A stretch of 64,000 bases of DNA from Acinetobacter pullicarnis (GTDB taxonomy: Bacteria > Pseudomonadota > Gammaproteobacteria > Pseudomonadales > Moraxellaceae), in the NCBI RefSeq assembly GCF_006352475.1, contig NZ_VCMZ01000001.1:1736001-1800000 (forward strand), read 5' to 3'. A program made the position numbers and the translations under genes. The notes beneath the pieces are model-generated. The model saw only the letters and a program-made list of their open reading frames with translations, ran no database searches and had not been told where the DNA came from. The number at the start of each line of letters is the position of its first letter. Positions within the stretch are counted from its first letter, which is position 1. Of this stretch, positions 25,354 through 36,064 are shown piece after piece.

Positions 25354-27036
25354 CTATCTTTTTGAATACTCCGCAAAATCTACCACGCCATTTTTAATCG
25401 CATATTGTCGATATTGATCACTTAAGATTTTTACAATTTTAGGGTTCTGAGCATAGACATTGTGTTGTTCATTGAAATCCCGTTTCAGATTATAAAGTTC
25501 CCAGCCATGACTTTTGAATTTAGCGGCTGAATTTTCAAGTAGTTTCCACTCATCATTTTTCGCATAGCGGCTGCCGTGTAACTCTTTAAAGTCAAAAGTG
25601 CTAACCGGGCGAATCCGTGCGGTATTGCTTTTAAATGCTGGCAGTAAGCTGTAACCGGAAGGTCGAATCTTCTGACTAGAGGCAGGGTAGAGCTGGCTAG
25701 CATGAATTCCAGCAATTTCCATCAATGTTGGGAAAATATCGCGCACGGTTGCAAATTGTGCATTGATGCCGCGGTCTTTAGACAACTGGGTTGGGTATTT
25801 CACCAAGAATGGAACACGTACAGCACCTTCTGCTGCAGCCGCTTTCCAGTAGGTAAATGGCGTACTACTAACTTCTGCCCAACGCGGTCCCATATAAATA
25901 TAGGATGTGGCTTTGCCAATATTTTCATAGCGATTATCGGCATCGCCCATTGGAAAGTCATGGCGACCTCCCTCAGCACCGTTATCGGACATAAAGACGA
26001 TGAGGGTGTTGTCATACTGTTTATGTTTTTTAAGGTATTGAATCACATCACCAATACGATCATCTAAATGCGTGATCATTCCGGCATAGACCTCCATTTT
26101 GCGCGCTTCATATTGACGTTGCTGCGCATCAAGTTGATCCCAACTTTTGCTTTCAATGGCTTGGTTTCCACGCTCGATAGGAAATTCAGCATTTAAGGGA
26201 ATTAACCCCAATTTTTTCTGTTTTTCAAAGCGCTGCTTCCGAATCACTTCATAGCCCTGATCATATTTTCCTTTATAAAGATCAAGGTAGTGCTCAGGTG
26301 CTTGAATTGGCCAATGTGGTGCGGTATAGGCCAAATAGGCAAAAAATGGTTGGTCTTGTTTATTTTTACTTAAGTATTCAAAGGTTTTTTGGGTGAAATA
26401 GTCGGTGGAATAATAGTCTTGAGGAAGTACAGCCTTTTCCCCATTTTCAGTATATTGAGTATTGCGTGGATAGTTTTTGGGCTGATCTTTGAAATGCAAA
26501 TCAAAACCATCGAGTAAAGCAAAAGACTGATCGAAACCACGTGCTTTGGGATTTTGTTCAGGGCTAAAGCCAAGATGCCATTTACCTACCATAAAAGTGT
26601 AATAGTCTTTTTGTTTTAAGATTTCAGCAAGGGTATAGGCATTTTGAGTTAAATGGCCTGAATAACCATCGCGTTTGAGGAGCACTCGTGGGCTATCAGC
26701 GCCAACCACAGCTTCTTGTTTTTCTGCCGCTTCGTACATTGCACCGAGACCAACGAGATGATTATCTGCACCTGTCATTAATTGAGCGCGGGTGGGTGAA
26801 CACATGGATGATGCATGCACATTCGATAATATTTTGCCTTGTTTTAATAAGCTGTCGATATGCGGTGTTTGAATTTCACTACCATAGGCACTGAGGTCAG
26901 AGAAGCCCAAATCATCTGCCAGAATAATCATAATATTGGGTGGTTTTGGTATTTTCTCCGATTGTGCTTGAACCGTGGGGAGGGTCGTACCAATAAGCGC
27001 TAGGCTGAGTATGTGTTGGTTTATTATTTTTATCAT
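25354..27036 (-). CDS. Periplasmic arylsulfatase (formylglycine-dependent family)
   Basis: Sulfate-ester hydrolase of 560 residues with an N-terminal signal peptide ending near VQAQ. The metal-binding start PNIMIILADDLGFSDL (Asp41/Asp42) is followed by the activation motif CSPTR at 79-83. Its Cys must be oxidised to formylglycine in this family. Other landmarks are GKWHLGF, TAPHWPIQAP, VFMSDNGAEGG and a C-terminal WELYNLKRDFNEQHN. The substrate is unknown; it is similar in layout to AtsA-type enzymes. No sulfatase-maturating enzyme or sulfate-ester transporter gene is next to it. It lies between the IclR gene and the MFS transporter, all on the minus strand, with terminator-like structure after it. 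Confidence 0.92.
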   Translation of the reverse strand: MIKIINQHILSLALIGTTLPTVQAQSEKIPKPPNIMIILADDLGFSDLSAYGSEIQTPHIDSLLKQGKILSNVHASSMCSPTRAQLMTGADNHLVGLGAMYEAAEKQEAVVGADSPRVLLKRDGYSGHLTQNAYTLAEILKQKDYYTFMVGKWHLGFSPEQNPKARGFDQSFALLDGFDLHFKDQPKNYPRNTQYTENGEKAVLPQDYYSTDYFTQKTFEYLSKNKQDQPFFAYLAYTAPHWPIQAPEHYLDLYKGKYDQGYEVIRKQRFEKQKKLGLIPLNAEFPIERGNQAIESKSWDQLDAQQRQYEARKMEVYAGMITHLDDRIGDVIQYLKKHKQYDNTLIVFMSDNGAEGGRHDFPMGDADNRYENIGKATSYIYMGPRWAEVSSTPFTYWKAAAAEGAVRVPFLVKYPTQLSKDRGINAQFATVRDIFPTLMEIAGIHASQLYPASSQKIRPSGYSLLPAFKSNTARIRPVSTFDFKELHGSRYAKNDEWKLLENSAAKFKSHGWELYNLKRDFNEQHNVYAQNPKIVKILSDQYRQYAIKNGVVDFAEYSKR

Positions 27037-27218
27037 TATAAAACAATCCTTTGATGTTTATTAAGTGGATCCGACATTCCATTATTTCATGCATTTTTGC
27101 TCAATCGGAATAGCGATGTTGTCCCTTTCGTTTTAGCTTATGCGTGCACAAAAATATCATTGATCAATTGTTTCTTATTTTTAGTGTTTTGGCATGCTGA
27201 TGTGACAGGATGTTCAGG

Positions 27219-28424
27219 CTATTTAAGAGTCGATTTATATTTTGAAAGCGTGGTGACAGCGACCGCTGAAATGACGAGGGCAGGTAAACTCAGCATTAAG
27301 ATGCCCGCGGTTCCACAACCTAAGGCTAAAATTTTCCCGGTGAGTAAGGGACCCGTCATTGCACCTAAACGACCCAAAGAAATCGCGCTGCCGACCCCGG
27401 TAACTTTACCCAAACCTGAATAGAAAATCGGTGAGATCCCGTAAAGGATAGATTGTCCTCCTGTCGAGAAAATACCGCCCATAACACCGGCGAGAATTAA
27501 TACGGGGATTGAGGTTGTGGTGAATAAGAGACTAAGTGCAAGGAGTAGGCCGCAATAAATAATACTTGCCAATTGCCAAAGTTTCAGGCGGTCCAGTAAA
27601 TAGCCCAATGCTAAGGTTCCAATGACCGCACCGACTTGGAAGACCAACATCACCATAAAGGCTTGCTGTTTTTCTAGACCTTGGCCCATCAGTAAATTCG
27701 GTAACCAGTTAATCAAAATATAATTAATCATTAAGGTAAAGAAAAAACTGACCCAAAGCGGTAAGGTGTGCTTATATTGTTGATTTTTAAATAATACCTG
27801 TGCCATGTTTGGTATAGCGGGTGTTGGTGTTGGTGTTTGGGTTAGAGGATGTGGCTTGTCTTTAAGCACCAAGGCCATCAATGGAATTAAAACCAGTGGT
27901 GTTAGACCGCCAATGAAAAATAAGGTTTGCCATTTGATATCGGAAAATAATAAGGCAAGACTCGCAACGAAAATTGCGCCAACTGGCAAACCGCAATACA
28001 TTAAGCTATTTAACTTTCCGCGATTCTGTTCAGTTGCTTCATCACCAACGACTGAAATCATGGTTGGCATTGCAGCACCTAATCCTAAACCGGTAAAAAA
28101 GCGGGCGATATATAAGACTTCGGTGTGTGTGGCAAATGCGGTTGCCGTCATAAAAAAACCAAAGATCGCAATGGAAAGCATTAATACTTTTTTTTGTCCC
28201 CAATAATCTGCAATGCGCCCACCAAAGAATGCGCCGAATAGCATCCCAAATACACCTAAACTAAATACATAGCCGATCTGTACTTGATCTAATGAAAAAG
28301 TTGCGGCAATTCCTTTGGCTGCAATGCCTGGTGCTTGAAGATCAAAACCCTCAAAAAATGCGACCCAAAAACACAAAAATATCGTAAAGATCCTTTGCAC
28401 TTTCCCTGTTTGTATTTGTGTCAT
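27219..28424 (-). CDS. mhpT: MFS aromatic-acid:proton symporter (MhpT-like)
   Basis: Inner-membrane transporter of 401 residues with about 12 hydrophobic segments. The opening FEGFDLQAPGIAAKGIAATFSLDQVQIGYVFSLGVFGMLFGAFFGGRIADYWGQKK matches the AAHS family (aromatic acid:H+ symporters), including the first-loop Asp and the G(R/K)-x-AD motif between TM2 and TM3. The loop between TM6 and TM7 is short. It lies close to the mhp genes, which suggests uptake of 3-(3-hydroxyphenyl)propionate or a related acid. The substrate is inferred only from context. It is divergent from the LysR gene across a 518-bp gap. Confidence 0.8.
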   Translation of the reverse strand: MTQIQTGKVQRIFTIFLCFWVAFFEGFDLQAPGIAAKGIAATFSLDQVQIGYVFSLGVFGMLFGAFFGGRIADYWGQKKVLMLSIAIFGFFMTATAFATHTEVLYIARFFTGLGLGAAMPTMISVVGDEATEQNRGKLNSLMYCGLPVGAIFVASLALLFSDIKWQTLFFIGGLTPLVLIPLMALVLKDKPHPLTQTPTPTPAIPNMAQVLFKNQQYKHTLPLWVSFFFTLMINYILINWLPNLLMGQGLEKQQAFMVMLVFQVGAVIGTLALGYLLDRLKLWQLASIIYCGLLLALSLLFTTTSIPVLILAGVMGGIFSTGGQSILYGISPIFYSGLGKVTGVGSAISLGRLGAMTGPLLTGKILALGCGTAGILMLSLPALVISAVAVTTLSKYKSTLK

Positions 28425-28942
28425 GATTGATCTCCATCAATAGTATATAAATCTTTTCATTGACGATTTATCCGCTTAGTATCGGTTTAATCCCGATGCA
28501 TAAATACCAAGACAATAGTCGGTTCCCATGCCGATAAAATAATGAAAATAGCAGTTGTTCAGTTTTAAAAATAGGAAAATAAATGTTTTAGATCATATTT
28601 TTAATTATTATTTTATATATTTCATGTGCTTAATCTTAGATAGTCATTTGTGATCAAGTCATAGTAAAAACATATCGTTTTAAACCTAGTTATAAATAAA
28701 AAATAGAAGATGAATGAGCTGACTTAAAGGCAGAATAAATCCTAAACGATGCTAAGTAAAAAGTAATAGACCGCTTTTATCCGTGTTTTAAGCACTATGT
28801 TTTTCTTCTCAAAGGAGGCGTTAAAAGGACAGATGAAAGAAGTTTAATGATTGGAAATGCTATAAATTTTTTTCTTAGATCAAGATCAAGTTCGAGTTTT
28901 TGATGTATTTTATTGGGCAACTCTGGAATAAAAAGTATATGT
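28425..28942. promoter_or_regulatory. Divergent MFS / LysR intergenic region
   Basis: This 518-bp AT-rich stretch should contain the promoters of both flanking genes and the LysR operator. A strong AAAGGAGG sequence lies at 28811-28818 but is followed only by a four-codon open frame (ATG at 28834), so I do not call a gene. GATCAAGATCAAG occurs at 28879-28891. No RNA gene is evident. Confidence 0.35.
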
Positions 28943-29836
28943 ATGGAACTACGTCATTTACGCTATTTTGTGGCTGTTGCAGAAGAGCTCAATTTTACCA
29001 AAGCAGCAGAGCGCATGTGCACGGTACAACCCTCATTAAGCCAGCAAATTAAAGATTTAGAACAAGAGGTTGGGGTACAACTGTTATTGCGAAATAACCG
29101 TAAGGTTGAACTCACCGAGGAGGGGGAAGTTTTTTTAAAAGAGGCGGTACTTTGCTTAGCACATGCCAATAAAGCCATACACGATGCACGTCAAATTTCA
29201 ATGTTAAATAGCCACCAGCTCAATATTGGCTTTACCCCAGTCGCGGAAATGAAGGTCTTTCCCTATATCATGCCGAAGATCCGCACACATTTTCCCGATT
29301 TAAATATTCATTTTAAAAGCTTGACCGATGCACAGCAGTTCCAAGCATTAAAAGATGGTGAAATTGATATTGCGTTCACCCGTTATATCGATGATAACAG
29401 CGCTTTTGAATCCTTAGAGATATTTCAAGAGCCTTTGGTTTTGATTATTCCTAAAGATTCGGCTGCTGCTGAATTAAAACAGATTAGTCTGAAAAGCTTT
29501 AACCAACAAGAATTTGTGATAAGCGATGCTACTGCATCCCCTCAGCTGTACAACATTATTCAGGATTTTTTTAGGCAAGAAAAACTCAGTCCAAATGTGA
29601 TTCAATATTCAACTAACATTTTATTAAATGTAAATTTAGTGGGGATGGGGGTTGGATGGAGTTTGGTGCCGATGTATGTCATCCCGCTATTGGGAGACAA
29701 GGTGGTCGTCAAAAATACAGTTGAACCTTTACCGATGATTGGATTGTATGTGAGTTACCGTAAAAACCAAAAAAATGCAGCCAGTAATTTGATTTTAGAG
29801 ATATTAAGGCAACATTATAACCTCAATATTATGTGA
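28943..29836 (+). CDS. LysR-family regulator (CatM/BenM/HcaR-like)
   Basis: Transcription factor of 297 residues. The N-terminal helix-turn-helix MELRHLRYFVAVAEELNFTKAAERMCTVQPSLSQQIKDLE is that of the CatM/BenM/HcaR branch of LysR proteins, which respond to aromatic acids or their breakdown products. The effector domain starts near LNIGFTP. I chose the ATG at 28943 because it gives the exact family N-terminus; an earlier start would add ten unrelated residues. It sits between the mhpT-like transporter and mhpA, both divergent or convergent to it, so it is the best candidate activator of the mhp genes. Confidence 0.88.
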   Translation: MELRHLRYFVAVAEELNFTKAAERMCTVQPSLSQQIKDLEQEVGVQLLLRNNRKVELTEEGEVFLKEAVLCLAHANKAIHDARQISMLNSHQLNIGFTPVAEMKVFPYIMPKIRTHFPDLNIHFKSLTDAQQFQALKDGEIDIAFTRYIDDNSAFESLEIFQEPLVLIIPKDSAAAELKQISLKSFNQQEFVISDATASPQLYNIIQDFFRQEKLSPNVIQYSTNILLNVNLVGMGVGWSLVPMYVIPLLGDKVVVKNTVEPLPMIGLYVSYRKNQKNAASNLILEILRQHYNLNIM

Positions 29837-29884
29837 GTTTGCTTACAAGGCCACTGCTTACGTCGCCTTGTGTTCAATAAATAC

Positions 29885-31516
29885 TTAGGCGTAGAGTTTG
29901 GCAAATAACGCATGACTAATCGTGTTTAGGGTTTGTGGGATCCCCAGTGCTGCTACAAAACGGTCGGGACGCAAAATCACAATGGATTGCGTGGTTTTAG
30001 CAAACCAAGTGCGGATCTCAATATCAAGATCACCAATCGTGATAACACCATCGATTTTTTTGCGTTGCGGATTCTGCATTTGCACGGCAGGTAGCACTTG
30101 AATAAATTTCACCCCTAAGGCTTGCCATTTTTGCAGCGTTGCAGCATCAAGTCCCCATTGTGGATTAACCCCCCAAGCAATAATTGCAAAATGATTGCCA
30201 AGGACATCATCGAGTAAAACCGTTTCTCCTGACTCAATTTTGACGCGTGGCTGGATAAACATCTTACCAATCGGGGTGTGTTTGCTGCCGTCTGTGATCA
30301 GTGCTCCCTCAAAGTATTTGGGCATTGGTTTAAACCGCATCTCTAATAAATATTGTTTGATGGGTTTAATATAATTTAAGGCATAAGCAATACTGTCTCG
30401 CAGCTTACCTTGCCAAACTTTCGGTGGTGCTAATACATAACCTGCCATAACAGAAAGGTCGATCATCGCTTTGGCATGTGTTTTACGTTCTAACTGATAA
30501 GAGTCAAGCAGTGCAGCACCGGATTTTCCCGTGACCACCAAGGCAACTTTCCAAGCCAAATTGAATGCATCACGCATACCACTGTTATAGCCTTGGCCTT
30601 GCCAAACAGGCATAACATGTGCCGCGTCACCTGCCAATAAGATGCGATCAACCCGAAATTTCTCGGCAATACGGGCATTATGTGTGTAGACACGTTGCCG
30701 AATGACTTCAATATTTTCAGTAGTTGGCAGTACTTTGGCGAGCAGTTTGTTTATATTTTCTGGCTTACTGAGTTCTTCTTGTGTTTCATCTGGCATCACC
30801 ATAAATTCAAAACGGCGGATCCCATGTGGGAGAGCAGCAGAAACGTATGGTCGTATTGGATCACAGCATAAATAAACATGTGGTGTTGCCAAAGGATCAT
30901 TTTCAAGATCAATCACAATCCATTGATTAGGTGCAGTTTTACCCTCAAAACCAATCTTTAATGTACGCCGAACAATCGAATTACCGCCATCACAAGCAAT
31001 CAAATATTGTGCTTGGATCAGTTCGGCTTGCTTATCTTTTGTTGCAATATTTAAGCTGACGCCATCTGTATCTTGACTAAATTGTGTCAAATCACGTGAA
31101 AATAAAATCTGTGCCGTTTCATACTGTTGAAGGCTTTTTAATAGAACTTGATCTACTTGTGGCTGAATAAATGCATTACGCCGTGGCCAGCCAAATTCGC
31201 GGGTCATGGGCTGAATATCTGCAAAACAATGACCTTTCGGAGTTAAAAAGCGCATCGCGTGATTTGGCGTGGTATGTGGTAACACTTTTTCAATTAAACC
31301 AAGTGATTGAATCGTACGTAAGGATTCATCATCAATACCAATCGCACGAGGATAGTCAATCAAATGATCAAGTTTCTCCACCACAATGACTGAAATACCT
31401 TGTTTACTCAAATAGTTGGCGATCGTCAAGCCGACAGGACCAGCCCCTAAAATTGCCACTTGGGTGTTGTAATTTATTTGCTTTGTATTCACAGCGAAAT
31501 CCATTCCATACATCAT
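29885..31516 (-). CDS. mhpA: 3-(3-hydroxyphenyl)propionate/3-hydroxycinnamate hydroxylase
   Basis: FAD- and NADH-dependent aromatic monooxygenase (543 residues) that would convert 3-(3-hydroxyphenyl)propionate to the 2,3-dihydroxy compound. It has the dinucleotide fold [21 protein letters not shown] near residue 20. It also has the [18 protein letters not shown] segment, the DG motif [16 protein letters not shown], and the second FAD motif [35 protein letters not shown]-terminal thioredoxin-like domain follows. The wording is that of MhpA. The exact start is unclear: ATGs at codons 1, 2 and 5 are all possible. It is encoded divergently from mhpDFECB across a 751-bp gap, unlike the single mhp operon of E. 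coli. Confidence 0.92.
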   Translation of the reverse strand: MMYGMDFAVNTKQINYNTQVAILGAGPVGLTIANYLSKQGISVIVVEKLDHLIDYPRAIGIDDESLRTIQSLGLIEKVLPHTTPNHAMRFLTPKGHCFADIQPMTREFGWPRRNAFIQPQVDQVLLKSLQQYETAQILFSRDLTQFSQDTDGVSLNIATKDKQAELIQAQYLIACDGGNSIVRRTLKIGFEGKTAPNQWIVIDLENDPLATPHVYLCCDPIRPYVSAALPHGIRRFEFMVMPDETQEELSKPENINKLLAKVLPTTENIEVIRQRVYTHNARIAEKFRVDRILLAGDAAHVMPVWQGQGYNSGMRDAFNLAWKVALVVTGKSGAALLDSYQLERKTHAKAMIDLSVMAGYVLAPPKVWQGKLRDSIAYALNYIKPIKQYLLEMRFKPMPKYFEGALITDGSKHTPIGKMFIQPRVKIESGETVLLDDVLGNHFAIIAWGVNPQWGLDAATLQKWQALGVKFIQVLPAVQMQNPQRKKIDGVITIGDLDIEIRTWFAKTTQSIVILRPDRFVAALGIPQTLNTISHALFAKLYA

Positions 31517-32267
31517 TAAAATGATTAACTGTGAATCCTGAAGTTAGAACAAGCTAGTCTATAGTCGTTATTTTGATCCCGAAAATTTGAATGAGTAAAT
31601 ATTTAAATCGTAAGTATATGATGTTAAAGCTATTAATTGGTTTGGTTGAATATATTTTTATGATCTTTCAATCATTTATTTCTATCAATTATCTATAAAA
31701 AAATAAATTAAGTTTTTATCGGGCTCGAATATAAGGCATAGAAATGCATTATTATTATCTGGGGCTATATTTTTTATAATGTGTCAAAACAATATCTTAG
31801 TTTGAGATAATAAAATTTTACGCTGAACTAAAATGCAGACGCTTATTGGCTATTGGTCGTAGAAAATAGCACTATTGGTACTACCTATTTAAAATATCGA
31901 TGATTTTATTGGGCTTTGATCGGTTTTTTATTTTTGTTTTAATTGTATTTAAGTTGCTTTCTATTTGATTTTATTTGATTTTTATAGGAAATTGATAATA
32001 GCGTGTAGGTCCTAGCCAAATAATTAGACAGCTGCAAAACTGCATGGATCAGTTTTAGCTATGATAAAAAATAAAATAACGATTTGCATAAAAATAGCAT
32101 TTTATCGATGCTAAATACGGCCAGTTGTATTGGGCTTTTCTATTCATTACCCGTGACAAGATTAAGCTAGAAATAGGGCTGAAGCTGCTCAGCATTTTAA
32201 AAATGCTGCCAATGATCTATCAAATTTTAATGAAAAAAATCTCATTGTACTGCCTAAGGGGAAAATA
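31517..32267. promoter_or_regulatory. Divergent mhpA / mhpD intergenic region
   Basis: A long (751-bp) AT-rich stretch without a supported gene. It must hold promoters for mhpA and for mhpDFECB. A perfect palindrome CAGCATTTT-A-AAAATGCTG lies at 32190-32208, 60 bp before the mhpD start, and is a candidate operator or leader hairpin. I see no RNA gene. The length is unusual for a simple divergent promoter. Confidence 0.45.
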
Positions 32268-33065
32268 ATGTCGAATTCTGCTGTTATTGAGTCAGTTGCC
32301 TCGGCGCTTCGCGCTGCGGCTTTATCACAAACGGCGATTGCGCCCGTTCGCCCACAACTCGGTGCTGAAAAGGCAGATGTGGATATTGCCTATGCAGTGC
32401 AGGACCTCAATACCTTACGCGCGCTTGCGGAAGGTCGTCGTCTGGTCGGTCGTAAAATTGGGCTAACCTCTAAAGTGGTACAAATGCAATTAGGAGTTGA
32501 TCAACCTGATTTTGGAATGTTATTTGCGGATATGGCCTATGGAGATGGTGACGCGATTCCGGTGGGTTTACTGATTCAAGCCAAAGTTGAAGCCGAAATT
32601 GCCTTGATCATCAAACAAGATTTGACCCAAGACAAGCATACTTATGTCGATATTATTAATGCAACGGCCTATGCACTGCCTGCAATTGAAGTGGTCGATA
32701 GCCGTATAGAAAACTGGAAAATTAGTTTAATTGATACCGTAGCTGACAATGCTTCTGCTGCTGCTTTTGTCTTGGGTTCACGTCCAGTAAAACTTGAAAA
32801 TTTGGATCTTGCCAATTGCTATATGAGCATGACCCGTGGGCATGAATTGGTATCCAATGGCATTGGTCACGACTGTTTGGCCAATCCGCTAAATGCAGCA
32901 GTGTGGTTAGCCGATGAGATGGTGCGTCGTGGTCGTCCACTATTGGCTGGCGACATTATTTTAACTGGAGCACTTGGGCCTATGGTTACAGTCAATCCAG
33001 GGGATACGTTTAAAGTAGAAATAGAGGGCTTGGGTTCAGTTACTGCGGTATTCACTACTCAATAA
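32268..33065 (+). CDS. mhpD: 2-keto-4-pentenoate hydratase
   Basis: Hydratase of 265 residues that adds water to 2-hydroxypenta-2,4-dienoate, giving 4-hydroxy-2-ketovalerate. It contains the family segments GRKIGLTSKVVQMQLGVDQPDFGMLF, the metal-ligand block VEAEIALIIKQDL with two Glu, ALPAIEVVDSRIENW, and GDIILTGALGPMVTVNPGDTF. A GGGGAAAATA site precedes the ATG. It is first in an operon whose order is D-F-E-C-B, differing from the E. coli order A-B-C-D-F-E. The following gene starts 24 bp later. Confidence 0.93.
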   Translation: MSNSAVIESVASALRAAALSQTAIAPVRPQLGAEKADVDIAYAVQDLNTLRALAEGRRLVGRKIGLTSKVVQMQLGVDQPDFGMLFADMAYGDGDAIPVGLLIQAKVEAEIALIIKQDLTQDKHTYVDIINATAYALPAIEVVDSRIENWKISLIDTVADNASAAAFVLGSRPVKLENLDLANCYMSMTRGHELVSNGIGHDCLANPLNAAVWLADEMVRRGRPLLAGDIILTGALGPMVTVNPGDTFKVEIEGLGSVTAVFTTQ

Positions 33066-33089
33066 ACGGACTTTTAAGAGTATAGAACG

Positions 33090-33986
33090 ATGAAAAAAAT
33101 TAAATGCGCAATAATTGGACCTGGCAATATTGGGACAGATTTACTCTATAAATTACAACGTAGTGAATGGTTAGAACCTGTTTGGATGGTCGGCATAGAT
33201 CCTAGCTCTGGAGGCTTGGCACGTGCTGCCAAAATGGGTTTAAGAATCACAGCTGATGGAGTTGATGGTTTAATTCCATACGTAGTTGAAGGCGATATTA
33301 AAATTGCATTCGATGCGACCACGGCCTATATCCATGCCGAAAACAGCCGCAAGTTGAATCAACTAGGAGTGCTCATGATTGATTTAACTCCGGCCGCGAT
33401 TGGTCCTTTCTGTGTCCCACCAGTGAACCTTGATGGCTTACTTCAAGGTGGTGAACGCCCAAATTTCAATATGGTGACTTGCGGTGGTCAAGCAACGATT
33501 CCCATGGTTGCAGCGGTATCACGTGTTCAAACGGTTGAATATGGTGAAATTATCGCAACAGTATCAAGTAAATCGGTTGGCCCAGGCACCCGCAAGAATA
33601 TTGATGAGTTCACCCGAACCACCGCCAATGCCATTGAGCAGGTGGGCGGTGCAAAGCAAGGTAAAGCGATCATTATTATTAATCCTGCTGAACCACCCTT
33701 AATGATGCGTGACACCGTGCACTGTCTTGTTGCAGATACCCCAGATCAGGTTGCGATTGCTGCATCCGTAGCTGCCATGATCCAAGAGGTTCAAAAATAT
33801 GTACCGGGTTATCGCTTGGTCAATGGCCCTATTTTTGATGGAAATCGCGTGTCTATTTATCTTGAACTTGAAGGTCTTGGTGATTTCTTGCCGAAGTATG
33901 CTGGGAATCTCGACATTATGACCGCCGCTGCGGTGCGTACCGCAGAGATGTTCGCAGCACATTTATTCACAAACGTTGAAGCTTAA
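33090..33986 (+). CDS. mhpF: Acetaldehyde dehydrogenase (acylating)
   Basis: Converts acetaldehyde, NAD+ and CoA to acetyl-CoA. The 298-residue protein starts with the Rossmann motif [17 protein letters not shown], carries the nucleophile Cys131 in [15 protein letters not shown], and contains [17 protein letters not shown] and [23 protein letters not shown]. These are typical of MhpF/BphJ/DmpF enzymes, which form a complex with the partner aldolase so that acetaldehyde is channelled. The aldolase gene follows after 11 bp, consistent with that complex. Confidence 0.95.
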   Translation: MKKIKCAIIGPGNIGTDLLYKLQRSEWLEPVWMVGIDPSSGGLARAAKMGLRITADGVDGLIPYVVEGDIKIAFDATTAYIHAENSRKLNQLGVLMIDLTPAAIGPFCVPPVNLDGLLQGGERPNFNMVTCGGQATIPMVAAVSRVQTVEYGEIIATVSSKSVGPGTRKNIDEFTRTTANAIEQVGGAKQGKAIIIINPAEPPLMMRDTVHCLVADTPDQVAIAASVAAMIQEVQKYVPGYRLVNGPIFDGNRVSIYLELEGLGDFLPKYAGNLDIMTAAAVRTAEMFAAHLFTNVEA

Positions 33987-33997
33987 GGGGCAACCAC

Positions 33998-35017
33998 ATG
34001 TCTAAAATTATTGTGCACGATATGACCTTACGTGATGGGATGCATCCACAGCGCCATCAAATCAGCATTGAACAGATGATTGCGATTTCGACTGCACTTG
34101 ATGATGCCGGCGTTCCATTAATTGAAGTGACCCACGGCGATGGTCTGGGCGGGGCATCGGTGAACTACGGTTTTGCTGCGGCAAGCGATGAAGCCTATTT
34201 GACTGCGGTGGTACCCCGGATGAAACATGCCAAAATCTCTGCTTTGCTGCTCCCTGGGATTGGTACGGTTGACCATTTGAAAATGGCGCATGAGATCGGG
34301 GTATCCACCATTCGTGTTGCGACCCACTGTACCGAAGCCGATTGCGCAGAACAACATATTACGGCTGCACGTCAGTTAGAAATGGATACGGTCGGTTTTT
34401 TGATGATGGCGCATCTAGCATCACCACAGAAATTACTCGAAGAAGCGCAGAAGATGGTGTCCTATGGTGCAAATTGTATTTATGTCACGGATTCAGCAGG
34501 CTATATGCTGCCGCAAGACGTCACTGCGCGTGTTGATTTATTACGTCAAGGCTTAGATTCAAGTATTGAGTTGGGTTTTCATGGCCATCACAACCTAGGT
34601 ATGGGTGTGGCAAATAGTATTGCTGCAGTAAAGGCTGGTGCCATTCGCGTGGACTTGGCTGCGGCAGGGCTGGGCGCAGGAGCAGGCAATACACCGCTTG
34701 AGCTGTTTATTGCTGTGACAAACCGGATGGGCTGGGACACAGGCGTTGACTTGTTTAAAGTTCAAGACGTTGCTGAAGATTTAGTGGTTCCGATGATGTT
34801 GCATCCGATTCGTGCCGATCGTGACGCGGCAACTTTAGGTTATGCCGGTGTTTATTCATCCTTCTTGTTGTTTGCGAAACGAGCTGAAGCCAAATATGAC
34901 GTGTCTGCACGTGAAATCTTGATGGAATTGGGGCGTCGCGGCACGGTGGGCGGGCAAGAAGACATGATTGAAGATTTAGCATTAACGCTGTCAAAAGAAA
35001 AACAAGCCGAAGCCTAA
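33998..35017 (+). CDS. mhpE: 4-hydroxy-2-ketovalerate aldolase
   Basis: Splits 4-hydroxy-2-ketovalerate into pyruvate and acetaldehyde. The 339-residue protein belongs to the DRE-TIM metallolyases: [15 protein letters not shown] at the start gives the DRE-type signature. The metal-binding [21 protein letters not shown] motif is present, as are [11 protein letters not shown] and the C-terminal aldolase/communication domain ending [16 protein letters not shown]. It is directly downstream of mhpF, its channelling partner. Confidence 0.95.
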   Translation: MSKIIVHDMTLRDGMHPQRHQISIEQMIAISTALDDAGVPLIEVTHGDGLGGASVNYGFAAASDEAYLTAVVPRMKHAKISALLLPGIGTVDHLKMAHEIGVSTIRVATHCTEADCAEQHITAARQLEMDTVGFLMMAHLASPQKLLEEAQKMVSYGANCIYVTDSAGYMLPQDVTARVDLLRQGLDSSIELGFHGHHNLGMGVANSIAAVKAGAIRVDLAAAGLGAGAGNTPLELFIAVTNRMGWDTGVDLFKVQDVAEDLVVPMMLHPIRADRDAATLGYAGVYSSFLLFAKRAEAKYDVSAREILMELGRRGTVGGQEDMIEDLALTLSKEKQAEA

Positions 35018-35053
35018 TTATTTAAAATGACAATAGAACAAAGAGCATTAAAT

Positions 35054-35914
35054 ATGACTACTGTACAAATTCCAGATTATAAAACCGACTCATTTTTTGG
35101 CTTGGATGATCAATGGATTGAAACCGCTGAAGGTGAGCTCACCCATTACCACGAAGTCGGTGTAGGAACCCCAATACTATTTTTACATGGTTCAGGTACA
35201 GGCGTATCAGCCGCGGCAAATTGGTGGCTCAATTTACCTCAAATTGGTGAGCAAGCACGCTGTATCGCGATTGATTCAATTGGCTATGGTCAAACGGTTG
35301 TTGCACCAAATACGGCTTATGGAATTCGGGCTTGGGTTGATCATGCCGTGCGTACACTCGATGCATTGGGTATTGAGAAAACCTGGATCGTGGGTAATTC
35401 CTTGGGCGGATGGTTAGCCTTTCAAATGGTGTTGGATTATCCAGAACGGATCTTGGGGATTGTTTCCATGGGGACCGGTGGGGCAATGCAAACTGCTGCA
35501 CTCAAAGCACATGCAAATCCAGTGTTAACTGAAGAAGGGATTAAACAAACGCTATCGATGTTTGTAGTCAACCAAGCTTTAATTACTGATGAATTAGTCA
35601 AAGTTCGTTACCAAGCTGCAAAAAATGATGCTGCTTTTGATCGATTGTCAGAAGTTGTTGCAGCCCGTGATCGTGATCGTTTTGATTTTCCACTCGATTT
35701 TGAAAAGATGAAAGTGATTAATGTCCCAGTGTTGTTGATTCACGGTGTGCAAGATGTGGTGATTCCAGTCTCTCGTTCATGGGAGATTTTAAATACAGTC
35801 CCTTATGCGGATGCACATATTTTCAGCCAATGTGGCCATTGGTCGCAAGTTGAGAAAGCTGAAGAATTTAATGCGGTGATTAAAGGTTATTTAACGGTAC
35901 ACGGCGTGAAGTAA
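35054..35914 (+). CDS. mhpC: 2-hydroxy-6-ketonona-2,4-dienedioate hydrolase
   Basis: Alpha/beta hydrolase (286 residues) that cleaves the meta-cleavage product into succinate and 2-hydroxypentadienoate. The oxyanion strand LFLHGSGTGVSAAANWW, nucleophile elbow VGNSLGGWLAF (Ser), acid GVQDVVIPVSRSW (Asp) and base FSQCGHWSQVEKAEEFN (His) are all visible. I chose the ATG at 35054, which has AGAG upstream, over an in-frame ATG at 35027 that has no ribosome-binding site. Belongs to the mhpDFECB operon; 36 bp after mhpE. Confidence 0.93.
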   Translation: MTTVQIPDYKTDSFFGLDDQWIETAEGELTHYHEVGVGTPILFLHGSGTGVSAAANWWLNLPQIGEQARCIAIDSIGYGQTVVAPNTAYGIRAWVDHAVRTLDALGIEKTWIVGNSLGGWLAFQMVLDYPERILGIVSMGTGGAMQTAALKAHANPVLTEEGIKQTLSMFVVNQALITDELVKVRYQAAKNDAAFDRLSEVVAARDRDRFDFPLDFEKMKVINVPVLLIHGVQDVVIPVSRSWEILNTVPYADAHIFSQCGHWSQVEKAEEFNAVIKGYLTVHGVK

Positions 35915-36064
35915 TTTGCCGATCGTCCATTGTTCAGTGAAGCATCCGTTAGAAAAGCTGAATCGTTGGTTGAGAAATGATTGAAGCTGATTTAGGAACG
36001 ATTTGTTTTGAGATGTACTGTTTTAAACCGATCTATATAAAAGAATAAAGAGAAGGAAAAAAAT

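Noticed and set aside
28834..28848. Four-codon frame after AAAGGAGG upstream of the LysR gene
   Set aside because: Too short and the Shine-Dalgarno spacing is too long to support a leader peptide.
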